From: Azonexus sp.
GTDB taxonomy: Bacteria; Pseudomonadota; Gammaproteobacteria; Burkholderiales; Rhodocyclaceae
Length of the DNA: 64,000 nt
Reading direction: 5' to 3'
NCBI GenBank assembly: GCA_017983615.1
Contig: JAGOBB010000011.1
Coordinates: forward strand, 1-64,000
Below the pieces are notes generated by a model. That model saw nothing but the letters and a program-made list of their open reading frames with translations, was not told the origin of the DNA and did not search any database. Positions 55,483-64,000 of the stretch are shown here, one piece after another (the first letter of the stretch is position 1; each line of letters begins with the position of its first letter). The position numbers and the translations under genes were made by a program.

Positions 55483-58011
55483 ATGCCCGGTTTTGCCCGC
55501 CGTCCGCTTGCTGTTTTTGTCTGCTGCCTGTTCGCCGGCATGCAGACTGCGCACGCGGTTGTCGACATCGGCCGCGCCGCCGCTTCCACTGGCGGTTCTG
55601 CCCATGTCGATGCAGTGAATGCGGTGACCAGTGCTGCCGATGCACCGCTGAATCTGCGCAAGGAGCGCAAATTCAATGTGCTTGGCAAACCTCGGCAGCA
55701 GGTGGCCGGACCGGTGGTCGGACTGGAAAACCCAGTCGTCCTGAAAAAGGATGACAGCTATCCGCTGTTCATTGTCGCCGGCCAGATTGAAGGGCAGAAC
55801 GACGAGGTGGTCGAGGCGGAAGGCGACGTCGAGTTGCGCCGCGCCGGATCGCTGCTGTTTGCCGACAAGGCGACTTATCGACAGCATGAAGACGAGGTCG
55901 AGGCCACTGGCCATGTGCGCCTGCTGCAGGATGGCGCCGAGGTCTCTGGGCCGCATCTCCGGATGAAGCTGTCCGAGCAGATCGGGACCATGGAAAATGC
56001 GACCTATCGCATCGTCCGCGAAGCACCGAGCCAGTTCTACGATCCCCAGAAAGCCGTCGTCAAGGTCGCACGCAGCCAGTTGAGCACTTCCGGTGTGCCG
56101 ATGATGCTCTCCGTGGCCAACAGCTATGGCTTGCCGACGCAGGCCCCGCCTCCACGCCAGGTCGAAGTGAACGGCCAGGCCGAACGCATCGACTTCGAGG
56201 GCGAAAACCATTACACGCTGACTGACAGCTCGTATTCGACCTGCAAGCCCGAGCAGACCGACTGGTATCTGAAAACCTCGGAAACCAAGCTTGACTACGA
56301 TCGCAAGGAGGGGCTGGCCAAGCACGCCTCGCTCTGGTTCGGCGGTGCTCCGATCTTCTACACGCCGGCTATGTCCTTTCCGCTGAGCGGACAGCCACGC
56401 TCGGGTATTCTGCATCCCAATTTCTCGACGTCTACGCGTGCCGGCCTGGATTTCTCCCTGCCTTATTTCTGGAGCATCGCGCCGAACTACGACTTGACGC
56501 TGTTTCCGCGCTATATGTCCAAGCGCGGATTTCAGCTCGGTGCCGAGGCGCGTTACCTGGAGCACAATTTCCAGGGGGCTACCCGTCTTGAGTACATGCC
56601 CAACGACGAGATGCAGTCCCGGCAGCGCTACGCCTACCGTATCGAACACCTGCATGATCTGGGACAGAACGTCTCGGCACAGGTCAACTGGAACGGCGTT
56701 TCGGACGATTTCTACTGGCAGGACATGTCGTCGCGTTTGCTGCATACCTCGCAGGCGCAGTTGCGCCAGCAGGTCCAGATGAGCTATGCACCGTCGCCGT
56801 GGCTGCAGGGCAGCATACAGGTACTGCGCCACCAGACGCTGCAGCTCGATCCCAGTATCAAGCGGCCTTACTTCCTCGAGCCGCAACTGAACATCGTCGG
56901 CTACAAACCGGATGTGCTGAAGATGGATTTCAGCATGATCGGCCAGTATTCGCACTTTACCCACGTCGATGCCGGCAAGGATCAGGGCGATCGTTTCGTC
57001 TTCTATCCGCAGTTGTCGTTGCCCATCGTCAACCCGGCTTTCCAGATCACGCCGAAACTGGGTCTGCACATCAGCCAGTACGCCCTTGACCGCCAGACTC
57101 CGGGCGAGCCGAACAGTATTTCCCGTACCTTGCCGACCTTCACGCTGGATTCGACGATGATCTTCGAACGCGACGTCGAATGGTTCGGCAAGGGGCATAT
57201 CCAGACCCTGGAACCGCGCCTTTATTACGTCAATATTCCGTATCGGGACCAGAGCAAGATACCGCTGTTTGATACGGCGCTTTCGGACTTCAATTTCGCC
57301 CAGATTTTTTCCGAGAACCGCTACAGTGGTTACGACCGGATCAACGACGCCAACCAGCTGACGCTGGCCATGACCTCGCGTTTGCTCAGCGGTGAAAACG
57401 GTTCCGAACAATTCAAGGCCATGGTTGGCCAGCGCTACTACTTCAAGCCGCAACGTGTTGCGATTACCGGCGAAACCACACGCCAGGAGAACTTCTCCAA
57501 CCTAGTTGCTGCAGTAAACGGATTGATCGCGCCGAAGACCTACATGGACCTGGCCTGGGAATACAACTATCGCGATCGCATCAGCGACCGCTATGCGGCC
57601 GGCGTCCGCTACCAGCCCGATCTCGGCAAGGTCCTGTCGGCCAGCTATCGCTATACCCGCGATCCGCTGACTTCGAGTACGACGGTGGACCAGGTTGACA
57701 TCGCCGGCCAGTGGCCGCTATCGCCGCGCTGGTACGCGGTCGGACGCTACAACTACTCGCTGCGCGACAGCAAGGTGCTTGAATCGATCGCCGGGCTGGA
57801 GTACAACGCGGGTTGCTGGGCGGTTCGACTGGTCGGGCAGCGCCTGGCGGCTATTTCCGGCTCGCCCAACGACACGCTGTTCTTCCAGCTCGAACTCAAC
57901 GATTTTGGCAGCATCGGCACCAATCCAATCGGCTTGTTGCGCCGCAGTATCCCCGGCTACGGCAAGATCAACGAACTGCCCGAGAGTGGCAGCCTGCTCA
58001 CCACCCAATGA
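55483..58011 (+). CDS. lptD: LPS-assembly protein LptD
   Basis: An 842-aa outer-membrane protein placing LPS in the outer leaflet with LptE. A signal peptide ends near MQTAHA, then the LptA-like jellyroll ([34 protein letters not shown]) and a C-terminal beta-barrel of about 550 residues. Cysteines occur in [11 protein letters not shown] and NAGCWAVRL, fitting the disulfide scheme. ATG at 55483 is preferred to TTG 55471. It leads lptD-surA-pdxA; each junction overlaps. Confidence 0.96.
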   Translation: MPGFARRPLAVFVCCLFAGMQTAHAVVDIGRAAASTGGSAHVDAVNAVTSAADAPLNLRKERKFNVLGKPRQQVAGPVVGLENPVVLKKDDSYPLFIVAGQIEGQNDEVVEAEGDVELRRAGSLLFADKATYRQHEDEVEATGHVRLLQDGAEVSGPHLRMKLSEQIGTMENATYRIVREAPSQFYDPQKAVVKVARSQLSTSGVPMMLSVANSYGLPTQAPPPRQVEVNGQAERIDFEGENHYTLTDSSYSTCKPEQTDWYLKTSETKLDYDRKEGLAKHASLWFGGAPIFYTPAMSFPLSGQPRSGILHPNFSTSTRAGLDFSLPYFWSIAPNYDLTLFPRYMSKRGFQLGAEARYLEHNFQGATRLEYMPNDEMQSRQRYAYRIEHLHDLGQNVSAQVNWNGVSDDFYWQDMSSRLLHTSQAQLRQQVQMSYAPSPWLQGSIQVLRHQTLQLDPSIKRPYFLEPQLNIVGYKPDVLKMDFSMIGQYSHFTHVDAGKDQGDRFVFYPQLSLPIVNPAFQITPKLGLHISQYALDRQTPGEPNSISRTLPTFTLDSTMIFERDVEWFGKGHIQTLEPRLYYVNIPYRDQSKIPLFDTALSDFNFAQIFSENRYSGYDRINDANQLTLAMTSRLLSGENGSEQFKAMVGQRYYFKPQRVAITGETTRQENFSNLVAAVNGLIAPKTYMDLAWEYNYRDRISDRYAAGVRYQPDLGKVLSASYRYTRDPLTSSTTVDQVDIAGQWPLSPRWYAVGRYNYSLRDSKVLESIAGLEYNAGCWAVRLVGQRLAAISGSPNDTLFFQLELNDFGSIGTNPIGLLRRSIPGYGKINELPESGSLLTTQ

Positions 58012-59324
58012 CCACCATGACCCATTTCATTCGCACTCTGATCGTCCTGATTTGCTGCCTTGGCGGTTTCGCCGCTCAGTCTGCCCTCGCCGCCGCGCAG
58101 GAACCCGTCGAGGCTGACCGCATCGTGGCTGTCGTCGGCGACGACGTGATCACCTACTACGAGTTGCGCACCAAGCTCTCTGCAGCACTGCGCCAATTGC
58201 AGAAGCAGGGAACGACGCTGCCGCCGCAGGATGTGCTGGAAGGCCAGATGCTGGAGCGCCTGATCATGGACCGGGCGCAGTTGCTGTACGCTCGCGAGAG
58301 CGGTATGAAGATCGACGATGCCCAGCTCGACCAGGCTATCGGCCGGATTGCTGCCAACAACAAGCTGACGCCTCAGCAGTTCCGTGACGCCCTGGAAAAG
58401 GATGGCATTCAGTACGCGCAGTTCCGCGAGGATATCCGCAACGAAATGACCACCGTCCGCCTGCGCGAGCGCGAGGTTGATGGCAAGCTGGTCATTTCGG
58501 ACGGAGAAGTCGACAACTACCTGGCCAATCAGGCCACTACCGGCGGCGGTGAGGAATATCAACTGGCGCACATCCTGTTGCGGGCGCCGGAATCGGCCAG
58601 CCCGGAGCAGTTGCAGAAGCTGCGCCAGCGCGCCGAGCAGGCGCTGAAGCAGGCGCGTGCCGGCCAGAGCTTTGCCGAGCTGACGGCTGCTTTTTCCGAT
58701 GCGCCCGATGCCCTGCAAGGCGGCGACCTCGGCTGGCGCAAGCTGGACCGCCTGCCCAGCCTCTACGCCGAGGTGGCGGCAGGCCTGCAACCGGGCGGGG
58801 TCAGCGAACTCCTGCGTTCGTCGGCTGGCTTCCACATCGTCAAACTGCTCAACAAACGCGGCGGCAGTGCGCCGGCCTCCGTTCAGCAGACCCGTGCCCG
58901 CCACATCCTGATCCGCATCAACGAAATCGTTTCCGAAGCCGAAGCGCGGCGCAAGCTGGAAAGCGTCCGCGAGCGCATCGCCAACGGCGTCGATTTCGCC
59001 GAGCAGGCCCGCCTTTATTCGCAAGACGGTTCGGCGGCCAAGGGCGGCGATCTCGGTTGGCTCAACCCGGGCGATACCGTCCCGGATTTCGAGCGGGTGA
59101 TGGATTCCCTGAAAATCAACGAGGTCAGCCAGGTGACCCAGTCGCCGTTTGGCATTCACCTGATCGAAGTGCTGGAGCGCCGCGAGCGCGACGTCTCGGC
59201 CGAGCGCCAGCGCGCCGCGGCCCGCCAGGCCCTGCGTGAACGAAAACTCGACGAGGCCTACCAGGACTGGCTGCGTCAGCTGCGCGACCGCACCTACGTC
59301 GAAAACCGTCTCGTCGAAAAGTGA
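58008..59324 (+). CDS. surA: Periplasmic chaperone and peptidyl-prolyl isomerase SurA
   Basis: A 438-aa SurA, folding outer-membrane proteins such as LptD. Signal peptide ([20 protein letters not shown]), N-terminal chaperone region ([20 protein letters not shown]) and two parvulin domains starting near [12 protein letters not shown] and [14 protein letters not shown] at 58008 overlaps the lptD stop; ATG 58017 is an alternative. Its stop overlaps pdxA. Confidence 0.96.
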   Translation: MTTMTHFIRTLIVLICCLGGFAAQSALAAAQEPVEADRIVAVVGDDVITYYELRTKLSAALRQLQKQGTTLPPQDVLEGQMLERLIMDRAQLLYARESGMKIDDAQLDQAIGRIAANNKLTPQQFRDALEKDGIQYAQFREDIRNEMTTVRLREREVDGKLVISDGEVDNYLANQATTGGGEEYQLAHILLRAPESASPEQLQKLRQRAEQALKQARAGQSFAELTAAFSDAPDALQGGDLGWRKLDRLPSLYAEVAAGLQPGGVSELLRSSAGFHIVKLLNKRGGSAPASVQQTRARHILIRINEIVSEAEARRKLESVRERIANGVDFAEQARLYSQDGSAAKGGDLGWLNPGDTVPDFERVMDSLKINEVSQVTQSPFGIHLIEVLERRERDVSAERQRAAARQALRERKLDEAYQDWLRQLRDRTYVENRLVEK

Positions 59325-60337
59325 TGCGCCCGTTGATCGCCGTCACCAGCGGCGAACCGGCTGGCATCGGCCCCGAACTCTGCCTGCATTTGGCTGGCTA
59401 TGCCGGTGAGGCACATCCGGTCGTGCTGGGCGACCGCAACCTGCTCGAAGCGCGTGCCGCCGCCCTCGGCCTGAATATCGCTTTTTTTGATTTTTGCCCA
59501 AAAAAAGCCGGCGACCGTAGCATTTCGCCCGGCGGCCAGCAGTCGCTCGACGTCCTGCACGTTCCGCTGGCCGCCCCCTCCCGGGCCGGTCAGCTCGATG
59601 CGGCCAACGGCACCTACGTGCTCTCCCTGCTCGACCGCGCGCTGGCCGGCTGCCAGTCCGGCGAGTTCGCCGCGATGGCAACGGCGCCGGTGCACAAAGG
59701 CGTCATCAACGCCGCTGGTATTCCCTTTACCGGCCACACCGAATACCTGGCCGAAAAGACCGGTACGCCGCTGGTCGTCATGATGCTCGCCGGCGACACC
59801 GAACGCGGCCCGCTGCGCGTCGCGCTGGCCACCACGCACCTGCCGCTCAAGGACGTACCGGCCGCCGTCACGGCCGACGTGCTGGAGCGCACCCTGCGCA
59901 TCCTGCATGCCGACCTGCGCGGCAAGTACGGCATCGCCGAGCCGCGCATCCTGGTCGCCGGTCTCAATCCGCATGCCGGCGAGGGCGGCTATCTGGGCCG
60001 GGAAGAAATTGAAGTCATTACCCCGGTGCTGGAAAAATTGCGCGGCGAAGGGATGGCTCTATCCGGCCCCTATCCGGCCGACACAATGTTTACGCCACCC
60101 ATTCTCGCCCAGGGCGACGCTGTGCTCGCCATGTACCACGACCAGGGTCTGACCGCGCTGAAATACGCCACCTTCGGCAAAGGCATCAACGTCACGCTCG
60201 GCCTGCCGATCATCCGCACCTCGGTCGATCACGGCACGGCGCTGGAACTGGCCGGTACCGGCAAGGCCGACCCCGGCAGCCTGTTCGAAGCCGTCGCCGA
60301 AGCAGCACGCATGGCTAGTGGCCTGCTGCGCAATTAG
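59324..60337 (+). CDS. pdxA: 4-hydroxythreonine-4-phosphate dehydrogenase
   Basis: A 337-aa PdxA of pyridoxal phosphate synthesis. VTSGEPAGIGPEL, the metal-binding TGHTEYLAE and AMYHDQGLTALKY are intact. Residues ~48-66 (AFFDFCPKKAGDRSIS) are encoded by a USS-like repeat where family members have a different, shorter loop. ATG 59324 shares a base with the surA stop; GTG 59321 is also in frame. Confidence 0.96.
   Translation: MRPLIAVTSGEPAGIGPELCLHLAGYAGEAHPVVLGDRNLLEARAAALGLNIAFFDFCPKKAGDRSISPGGQQSLDVLHVPLAAPSRAGQLDAANGTYVLSLLDRALAGCQSGEFAAMATAPVHKGVINAAGIPFTGHTEYLAEKTGTPLVVMMLAGDTERGPLRVALATTHLPLKDVPAAVTADVLERTLRILHADLRGKYGIAEPRILVAGLNPHAGEGGYLGREEIEVITPVLEKLRGEGMALSGPYPADTMFTPPILAQGDAVLAMYHDQGLTALKYATFGKGINVTLGLPIIRTSVDHGTALELAGTGKADPGSLFEAVAEAARMASGLLRN
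59480..59526 (-). repeat. USS-like repeat, copy 12 (inside pdxA)
   Basis: Minus strand: AAATGCTACGGTCG, CCGGC, TTTTTTT, GGGC, AAAAATC, AAAAAAAGC. Read as DRSI within pdxA. Confidence 0.85.
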
Positions 60338-60344
60338 ACGAGCC

Positions 60345-60450
60345 ATGAAAGCTTGTCTTTACGCCCCCGGCGTTGTTGCTCATCCTCGCAATAGCATTGG
60401 CTATTGCTGCGGTTCGCGCCTAGCCAGGAACGCAAATCCGGCGCTTTCAT
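60345..60450. repeat. 106-bp palindromic repeat, copy 2
   Basis: Same layout as the copy at 34169; the central hairpin is GCAATAGCattgGCTATTGC, with a compensatory G-C to A-T change against copy 1. Flanking symmetry extends to about 60326-60472 (AATTAGACGAGCC / GGCTCGCTAATT). It separates pdxA from rsmA. Confidence 0.85.
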
Positions 60451-60493
60451 TCTGGCTCGCTAATTACGCAGCAGGCCACCAAAGGAAACCCCA

Positions 60494-61261
60494 ATGAAAG
60501 GCCACGTTGCAAGAAAACGCTTCGGTCAGAACTTCCTGATCGACCACGGCATCATCGGTGCCATCGTCTCCGCCATCGACCCCAAACGCGGCGAAACCGT
60601 TGTCGAAATCGGCCCCGGCCTGGGGGCAATCACCGAGCCTCTGATGGCTCGCGTTGATCATCTGCACGTCGTCGAAATCGACCGCGATCTGATCGCCCGC
60701 CTGAAAAAGCAGCACACGCCCGAGCGCATGAGCATCCATGAAGGCGACGCACTGGCCTTCGATTTTGCCAGCATCGGCAAGGATTTGCGGTTGGTCGGCA
60801 ACCTCCCCTACAACATTTCGACGCCGCTGCTCTTTCACCTGGCCGAATACGTCGACATCGTCCGCGACATGCACTTCATGCTGCAGAAGGAAGTTGTCGA
60901 GCGTATGGTGGCCGAACCGGGCGACGCCGATTTCGGCCGCATGTCGGTGATGCTGCAGTACCGCTTCTGGCTCGAATGGCTGATCGACGTGCCGCCGGAA
61001 AGCTTTGACCCGCCGCCCAAGGTACAGTCGGCCGTCGTCCGCCTGATTCCCAAGCCGCAGTCGGAACTCAATGCCAAGAGCCAGGAAAAGCTGTCTCAGG
61101 TCGTGCTCACTGCCTTCTCGCAGCGCCGCAAGATGCTGCGCAATACGATGAAGAGCCTGTTGAGCGAGGCCGCCTTCGCCGAACTCGGCATAAACCCGAC
61201 CTGCCGTGCCGAAGATGTCGCGGTCGAAGATTACGTCCGGATCGCCAACTACCTGTCTTGA
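60494..61261 (+). CDS. rsmA: 16S rRNA (adenine1518-N6/1519-N6)-dimethyltransferase
   Basis: A 255-aa KsgA/RsmA dimethylating two adenines near the 16S 3' end. [26 protein letters not shown] and the catalytic [14 protein letters not shown] are present. Usually co-transcribed with pdxA; here the palindromic repeat lies between them. Confidence 0.97.
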   Translation: MKGHVARKRFGQNFLIDHGIIGAIVSAIDPKRGETVVEIGPGLGAITEPLMARVDHLHVVEIDRDLIARLKKQHTPERMSIHEGDALAFDFASIGKDLRLVGNLPYNISTPLLFHLAEYVDIVRDMHFMLQKEVVERMVAEPGDADFGRMSVMLQYRFWLEWLIDVPPESFDPPPKVQSAVVRLIPKPQSELNAKSQEKLSQVVLTAFSQRRKMLRNTMKSLLSEAAFAELGINPTCRAEDVAVEDYVRIANYLS

Positions 61262-61318
61262 ACACCTGAACGGCGCAGCGTGGCCACCAATTGGCGCGTG
61301 ATGAGCAAGGAGTGTCCG

Positions 61319-62152
61319 ATGAGTACGAAATCAGCCGGGAAGCCGAAGATCAACAAGCATCTCCTGCGTGACGAAATTGTCAGGAGCGTCCGGATCACCC
61401 GGTATGCCGTCCGGCACGGCCAGCCGGACAAAAACGAACCGGTCATGACTACCGGCAAGAACCTCGCCTTTATCGACAAAGGGGTATCTAACTGGCGCTT
61501 CGATATGGCGACGCCAAATTTGATGACCCCCTCGGCCCACAAGCCACCCCTGGTTTCAGTTCGGGCGCACTGGTACACCGCCCAGGCCGCGCTGGAAAAA
61601 GGCATTGACGTCGTCAGTGGCAGCAGCGCCAACGTCTTTGGCCGGATGGGGACGCTGCTTGTGCCGGACGGTTTCCGGATTCCGACCATCCTCGCCACCC
61701 CGGAAAATGTCAGCTACTACGGCCTGCGCTTGATCGAATCCGGCAGCGACTTCAGCGTCATCTCCGGCAAGTACGAGACCGCCCTGATGCAATATGACTA
61801 CACCTCGCGCTACAAGGATGATTTTCTGATGAAGAAGCGTGGGGGCGGCGGCATCTTCCTCGAGACACACGATTTTCCGCACATACACATCCCTTGCTCA
61901 AAGGCTTGCGGCGGTTACATCGTGATCGGCAAGCAGATCGCTGCCGAACGGTTTGAATTCACGGCATTCACCATTCCATACGGCTTTGCGCTCTATACGC
62001 CCTCCGGCACCATTCATGGCGACGGTACGCTGGTCGGCGAATATGCGCTGACTGTCGCCGATTCGGCGCTGGCCTCCGCAGATACCGTACTTGTATACAA
62101 TCGGGATACGCTGGCGATAGCGCATGACATTGTGCCTGACTGGAATCCTTGA
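61319..62152 (+). CDS. Protein of unknown function (277 aa)
   Basis: A 277-aa soluble protein without signal or helices. AAGGAG lies 7 nt before the ATG at 61319. The second half, with ETHDFPHIHIPCSKACGGY, FTIPYGFALYTPSGTIHGDG and a strand-rich pattern, could be a double-stranded beta-helix (cupin-like) with His/Cys metal ligands; that is inference. I recognise no family. It stands alone between rsmA and the PAS-GGDEF gene with ~120 nt downstream. Confidence 0.8.
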   Translation: MSTKSAGKPKINKHLLRDEIVRSVRITRYAVRHGQPDKNEPVMTTGKNLAFIDKGVSNWRFDMATPNLMTPSAHKPPLVSVRAHWYTAQAALEKGIDVVSGSSANVFGRMGTLLVPDGFRIPTILATPENVSYYGLRLIESGSDFSVISGKYETALMQYDYTSRYKDDFLMKKRGGGGIFLETHDFPHIHIPCSKACGGYIVIGKQIAAERFEFTAFTIPYGFALYTPSGTIHGDGTLVGEYALTVADSALASADTVLVYNRDTLAIAHDIVPDWNP

Positions 62153-62276
62153 CCGGGATTCGTTGTTCAGGGTAGCTTAAACAACTCGATGTTTCAGTCG
62201 ATCGGCATGTTCAGGCGGCCGGTGTCGTGCCCGGAACAGTGCGTTTTTCGATTCGGTCATTTTGGAAAGAGACGGC

Positions 62277-63236
62277 ATGAACGCTTTGGAGACTGGAAAG
62301 ATGATGGAACGAATCGAGCCCGAAGACGATCTTGGGGTTTACAAGACCCTACTTGAATCCACCAAAGCGATTCCGTGGAAGATCAACTGGAAAACCAAGC
62401 AGTTTGATTACGTCGGGCCGCAAATTGAGGAACTTCTTGGCTGGCCGCAAAACAGCTGGCTGACCGCCATCGACTGGATCGAGCGTATCCATGCCGAAGA
62501 CCGGGAAGAGACGGTCAACTACTGCGTCGGCCAGTCCGAAAACGGGATCGATCACGAAGCCGATTACCGCGCCCTGAAGGCCGATGGCGGCTATGTCTGG
62601 ATACGCGACGTGGTGCACGTGATTCGCGACAGCGATGGCGTTACCACCGATCTGGTCGGCTTCATGTTCGATATTTCCGAACGCAAGCGGATGGAAGAGC
62701 TATTGCTCACCCTCAACAAGCAACTCGAAGCACTTTCCTGTCAGGATGGGCTGACCGGCGTTGCCAACCGCCATCTGCTCAATCGCACCATGGAAGCAGA
62801 ATGGCTGCGCGCGCAGCGCAGCCGCGAACCGCTCTCGCTGGTTGTCTTCGATATCGACCATTTCAAGCAGTACAACGACCATTACGGCCATGTCGGCGGC
62901 GACAAATGCCTGGTTCGCGTGGCCGATGCGATCAGCAGGATTTCGCTGCGCTCGACTGATCTCTTCGCCCGCTATGGTGGTGAGGAGTTTGTGCTGGTCT
63001 TGCCGGAAACCTCAGCGGAGGCGGCTATCCTTGTCGCCGAAAAATGCCGCAAGGCGGTCGCCGACCTGCTGATAACCCACGAGGCATCGGAAACCAGTTG
63101 CGTCCTGACCATCAGCGTCGGCGTCAGTACGCTCGTGCCCGAGGCCGACAGCGCCTACACGCTTCTCCTGGAAAGCGCCGACCGCATGCTCTACCAGGCC
63201 AAGCAGACCGGTCGAAACCGGGTGTGCGCCTGCTGA
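62277..63236 (+). CDS. PAS-GGDEF diguanylate cyclase
   Basis: A 319-aa cytoplasmic protein. PAS/PAC sensor at about 30-145 (WKINWKTKQFDYVGPQIEEL, RIHAEDREETV, GFMFDISERKRMEE), a short coiled coil, then GGDEF with intact GGEEF (RYGGEEFVLVLPET) and DIDHFKQYNDHYGH. ATG at 62277 follows GGAAAGAG. It should make c-di-GMP in response to an internal signal. Confidence 0.93.
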   Translation: MNALETGKMMERIEPEDDLGVYKTLLESTKAIPWKINWKTKQFDYVGPQIEELLGWPQNSWLTAIDWIERIHAEDREETVNYCVGQSENGIDHEADYRALKADGGYVWIRDVVHVIRDSDGVTTDLVGFMFDISERKRMEELLLTLNKQLEALSCQDGLTGVANRHLLNRTMEAEWLRAQRSREPLSLVVFDIDHFKQYNDHYGHVGGDKCLVRVADAISRISLRSTDLFARYGGEEFVLVLPETSAEAAILVAEKCRKAVADLLITHEASETSCVLTISVGVSTLVPEADSAYTLLLESADRMLYQAKQTGRNRVCAC

Positions 63237-63255
63237 GGAACGCCCGCTGACTGGA

Positions 63256-63289
63256 CGCAAAAAAACCCGCCGTAGCGGGTTTTTTTGCG
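63256..63289. terminator. Bidirectional terminator
   Basis: The 15-bp perfect stem CGCAAAAAAACCCGC / GCGGGTTTTTTTGCG with loop CGTA lies between the PAS-GGDEF gene and the convergent DUF2892 gene. Confidence 0.93.
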
Positions 63290-63303
63290 GCTGGGAGGCC
63301 AGC

Positions 63304-63495
63304 TTACTTCTTGCTCGGGCAGGTATTCATGCCGAGCAGTGGGTAGAGCGGGCACCAGCCCATGAGCCCCGTTGCAAGCGGCACGATGCCGATGTAGCCC
63401 CAGACCGGCAGGGCGCCGGCTGCGGTGGCGCCGATCAGGCCGGCACCAACGACGATACGCAGGATTTTGTCGATTCCGCCAACATTTGCAGTCAT
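63304..63495 (-). CDS. DUF2892 small membrane protein
   Basis: A 63-aa protein: NVGGIDKILRIVVGAGLIG, a second helix and the closing GWCPLYPLLGMNTC, the typical DUF2892 (YgaP-tail-like) pattern with two helices and cysteines. The start at 63495 drops an unsupported 12-residue extension. Lies 72 nt after a Crp/Fnr-type gene on the same strand and is often found beside such regulators. Confidence 0.88.
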   Translation of the reverse strand: MTANVGGIDKILRIVVGAGLIGATAAGALPVWGYIGIVPLATGLMGWCPLYPLLGMNTCPSKK

Positions 63496-63567
63496 GATGT
63501 GTTCTCCGTCAGGTTGTGTGTACGCCGCCAATGTAGCGCCGCCGAATGACGGCGTATGTAACCTGGG

Positions 63568-64000
63568 TCACACAGCCGCGAGTTTCTGTAAACCGTCGCG
63601 GTCAGTGATGGTCAGCTGTTCGCGGCCGAGACTGACCAGCCCCTGGGCGGCAAAGCCCTTGAGCAGGCGGCTGACGATTTCGCGTACGCTGCCCAGTTCG
63701 TCGGCCAGTTGCTGGTGGGTGACGTTCAGCGTGGTCGTATCGCGGGCCAGCAGCAGCTTGGCCAGCCGCTGGTCGAGGCGGGCAAAGGCGACTTCCTCGA
63801 CCAGTTGCATCAGTTCGCCGATGCGCTCGGCGAACAGGTGAAAGACGAAATCGCGGAAGGGCGGATGCTCGACCATCAGCCGGGCGAATTCGGCGACCGG
63901 CAGGGCAAGCAGGGTCAGTGGCGTTTCGGCGATGCCGCGGGCGTTGTAGTCGGTGTGGCCGAGCAGGCAACTCGAACTGATGATGCACGAACCACCCGGC
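63568..64000 (-). CDS. Crp/Fnr-family regulator (5' end beyond window)
   Basis: The visible 143 C-terminal residues start within the cyclic-nucleotide-binding-type domain (GGSCIISSSCLLGHTDYNARG), then the dimer helix (RIGELMQLVEEVAFARLDQRLA) and a winged helix-turn-helix (THQQLADELGSVREIVSRLL). The recognition helix SVREIVSRLLK is Crp/Fnr-type. No Fe-S cysteine cluster can be judged because the N-terminus is cut off. It is a candidate for the factor reading the FNR-type box at 10095, but that link is speculative. Confidence 0.88.
   Translation of the reverse strand, partial: PGGSCIISSSCLLGHTDYNARGIAETPLTLLALPVAEFARLMVEHPPFRDFVFHLFAERIGELMQLVEEVAFARLDQRLAKLLLARDTTTLNVTHQQLADELGSVREIVSRLLKGFAAQGLVSLGREQLTITDRDGLQKLAAV

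Noticed and set aside
55468..57453. 661-aa minus-strand ORF opposite lptD
   Set aside because: Shadow of the lptD coding frame in GC-rich DNA, with no recognisable protein features.

Overview
The window is GC-rich, densely coded bacterial chromosome. Its gene content and order point to a betaproteobacterium of the Rhodocyclales, close to Dechloromonas/Azonexus. This is inferred from linkages such as aceE-aceF-lpdA with a lipoyl domain on LpdA, argH next to an AlgZ/AlgR pair, hemC-hemD-hemX-hemY, lptD-surA-pdxA-rsmA, murU-amgK, and from a PPK2-type polyphosphate kinase. No phage or IS genes are present. The only mobile-element hint is a 3' tRNA-Phe fragment at the left edge.

Layout: (1) 1-2.7 kb: tRNA-Phe fragment, sixA, ppk2, a thioesterase. 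(2) 2.8-8.9 kb: pyruvate dehydrogenase operon (minus strand). (3) 9.1-12.9 kb: norE/norF-like genes behind a perfect FNR/Dnr-type box, then a PhnD-like binding protein with a hybrid histidine kinase. (4) 13-17.5 kb: folD, purE-purK-tsaC, a pterin dehydratase, tRNA-Ala(CGC) and a 58-aa ORF. (5) 17.5-22.2 kb: OmpA-like lipoprotein and sulfate ABC transporter. (6) 22.3-28.7 kb: hemA, prfA-prmC-grxD, a diguanylate cyclase, a PedF-like cytochrome c and an OsmC protein. (7) 28.8-43 kb: argH, algZ/algR, a PQQ-associated beta-propeller protein, an RNase H-like protein, pepN, a Sel1 protein, a membrane TIR protein, then hemC-D-X-Y. (8) 43-55 kb: hemF, a Cache-HAMP-GGDEF protein, purD, purH, fis-dusB, menA-ubiH-pepP, murU-amgK. 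(9) 55-64 kb: lptD-surA-pdxA-rsmA, an unrecognised protein, a PAS-GGDEF protein, a DUF2892 protein and a partial Crp/Fnr regulator.

Themes: tetrapyrrole synthesis (hemA, C, D, X, Y, F), purine synthesis (folD, purE, K, D, H), quinones (menA, ubiH), outer-membrane biogenesis (lptD, surA), cell-wall recycling (murU, amgK), and c-di-GMP signalling (three active-site-intact GGDEF proteins).

The most unusual signal is not a gene. A ~40-45-bp word recurs at least 12 times at full length, six in each orientation. It has the core AAATGCTACGGTCG, an A/T tract about 5 nt later, and a second A-rich tract about one helical turn after that. Eight copies lie inside genes and are translated in four different reading frames, so the DNA rather than the protein appears to be conserved. 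Core plus two phased A/T tracts is the design of the Pasteurellaceae DNA uptake signal. I propose it as a candidate DNA-uptake-type or other genome-wide signal not attributed to this lineage as far as I know. Two further repeat families occur: a 106-bp palindrome with compensatory changes (two copies) and TAG/TTAG-rich inverted repeats in three intergenic gaps.
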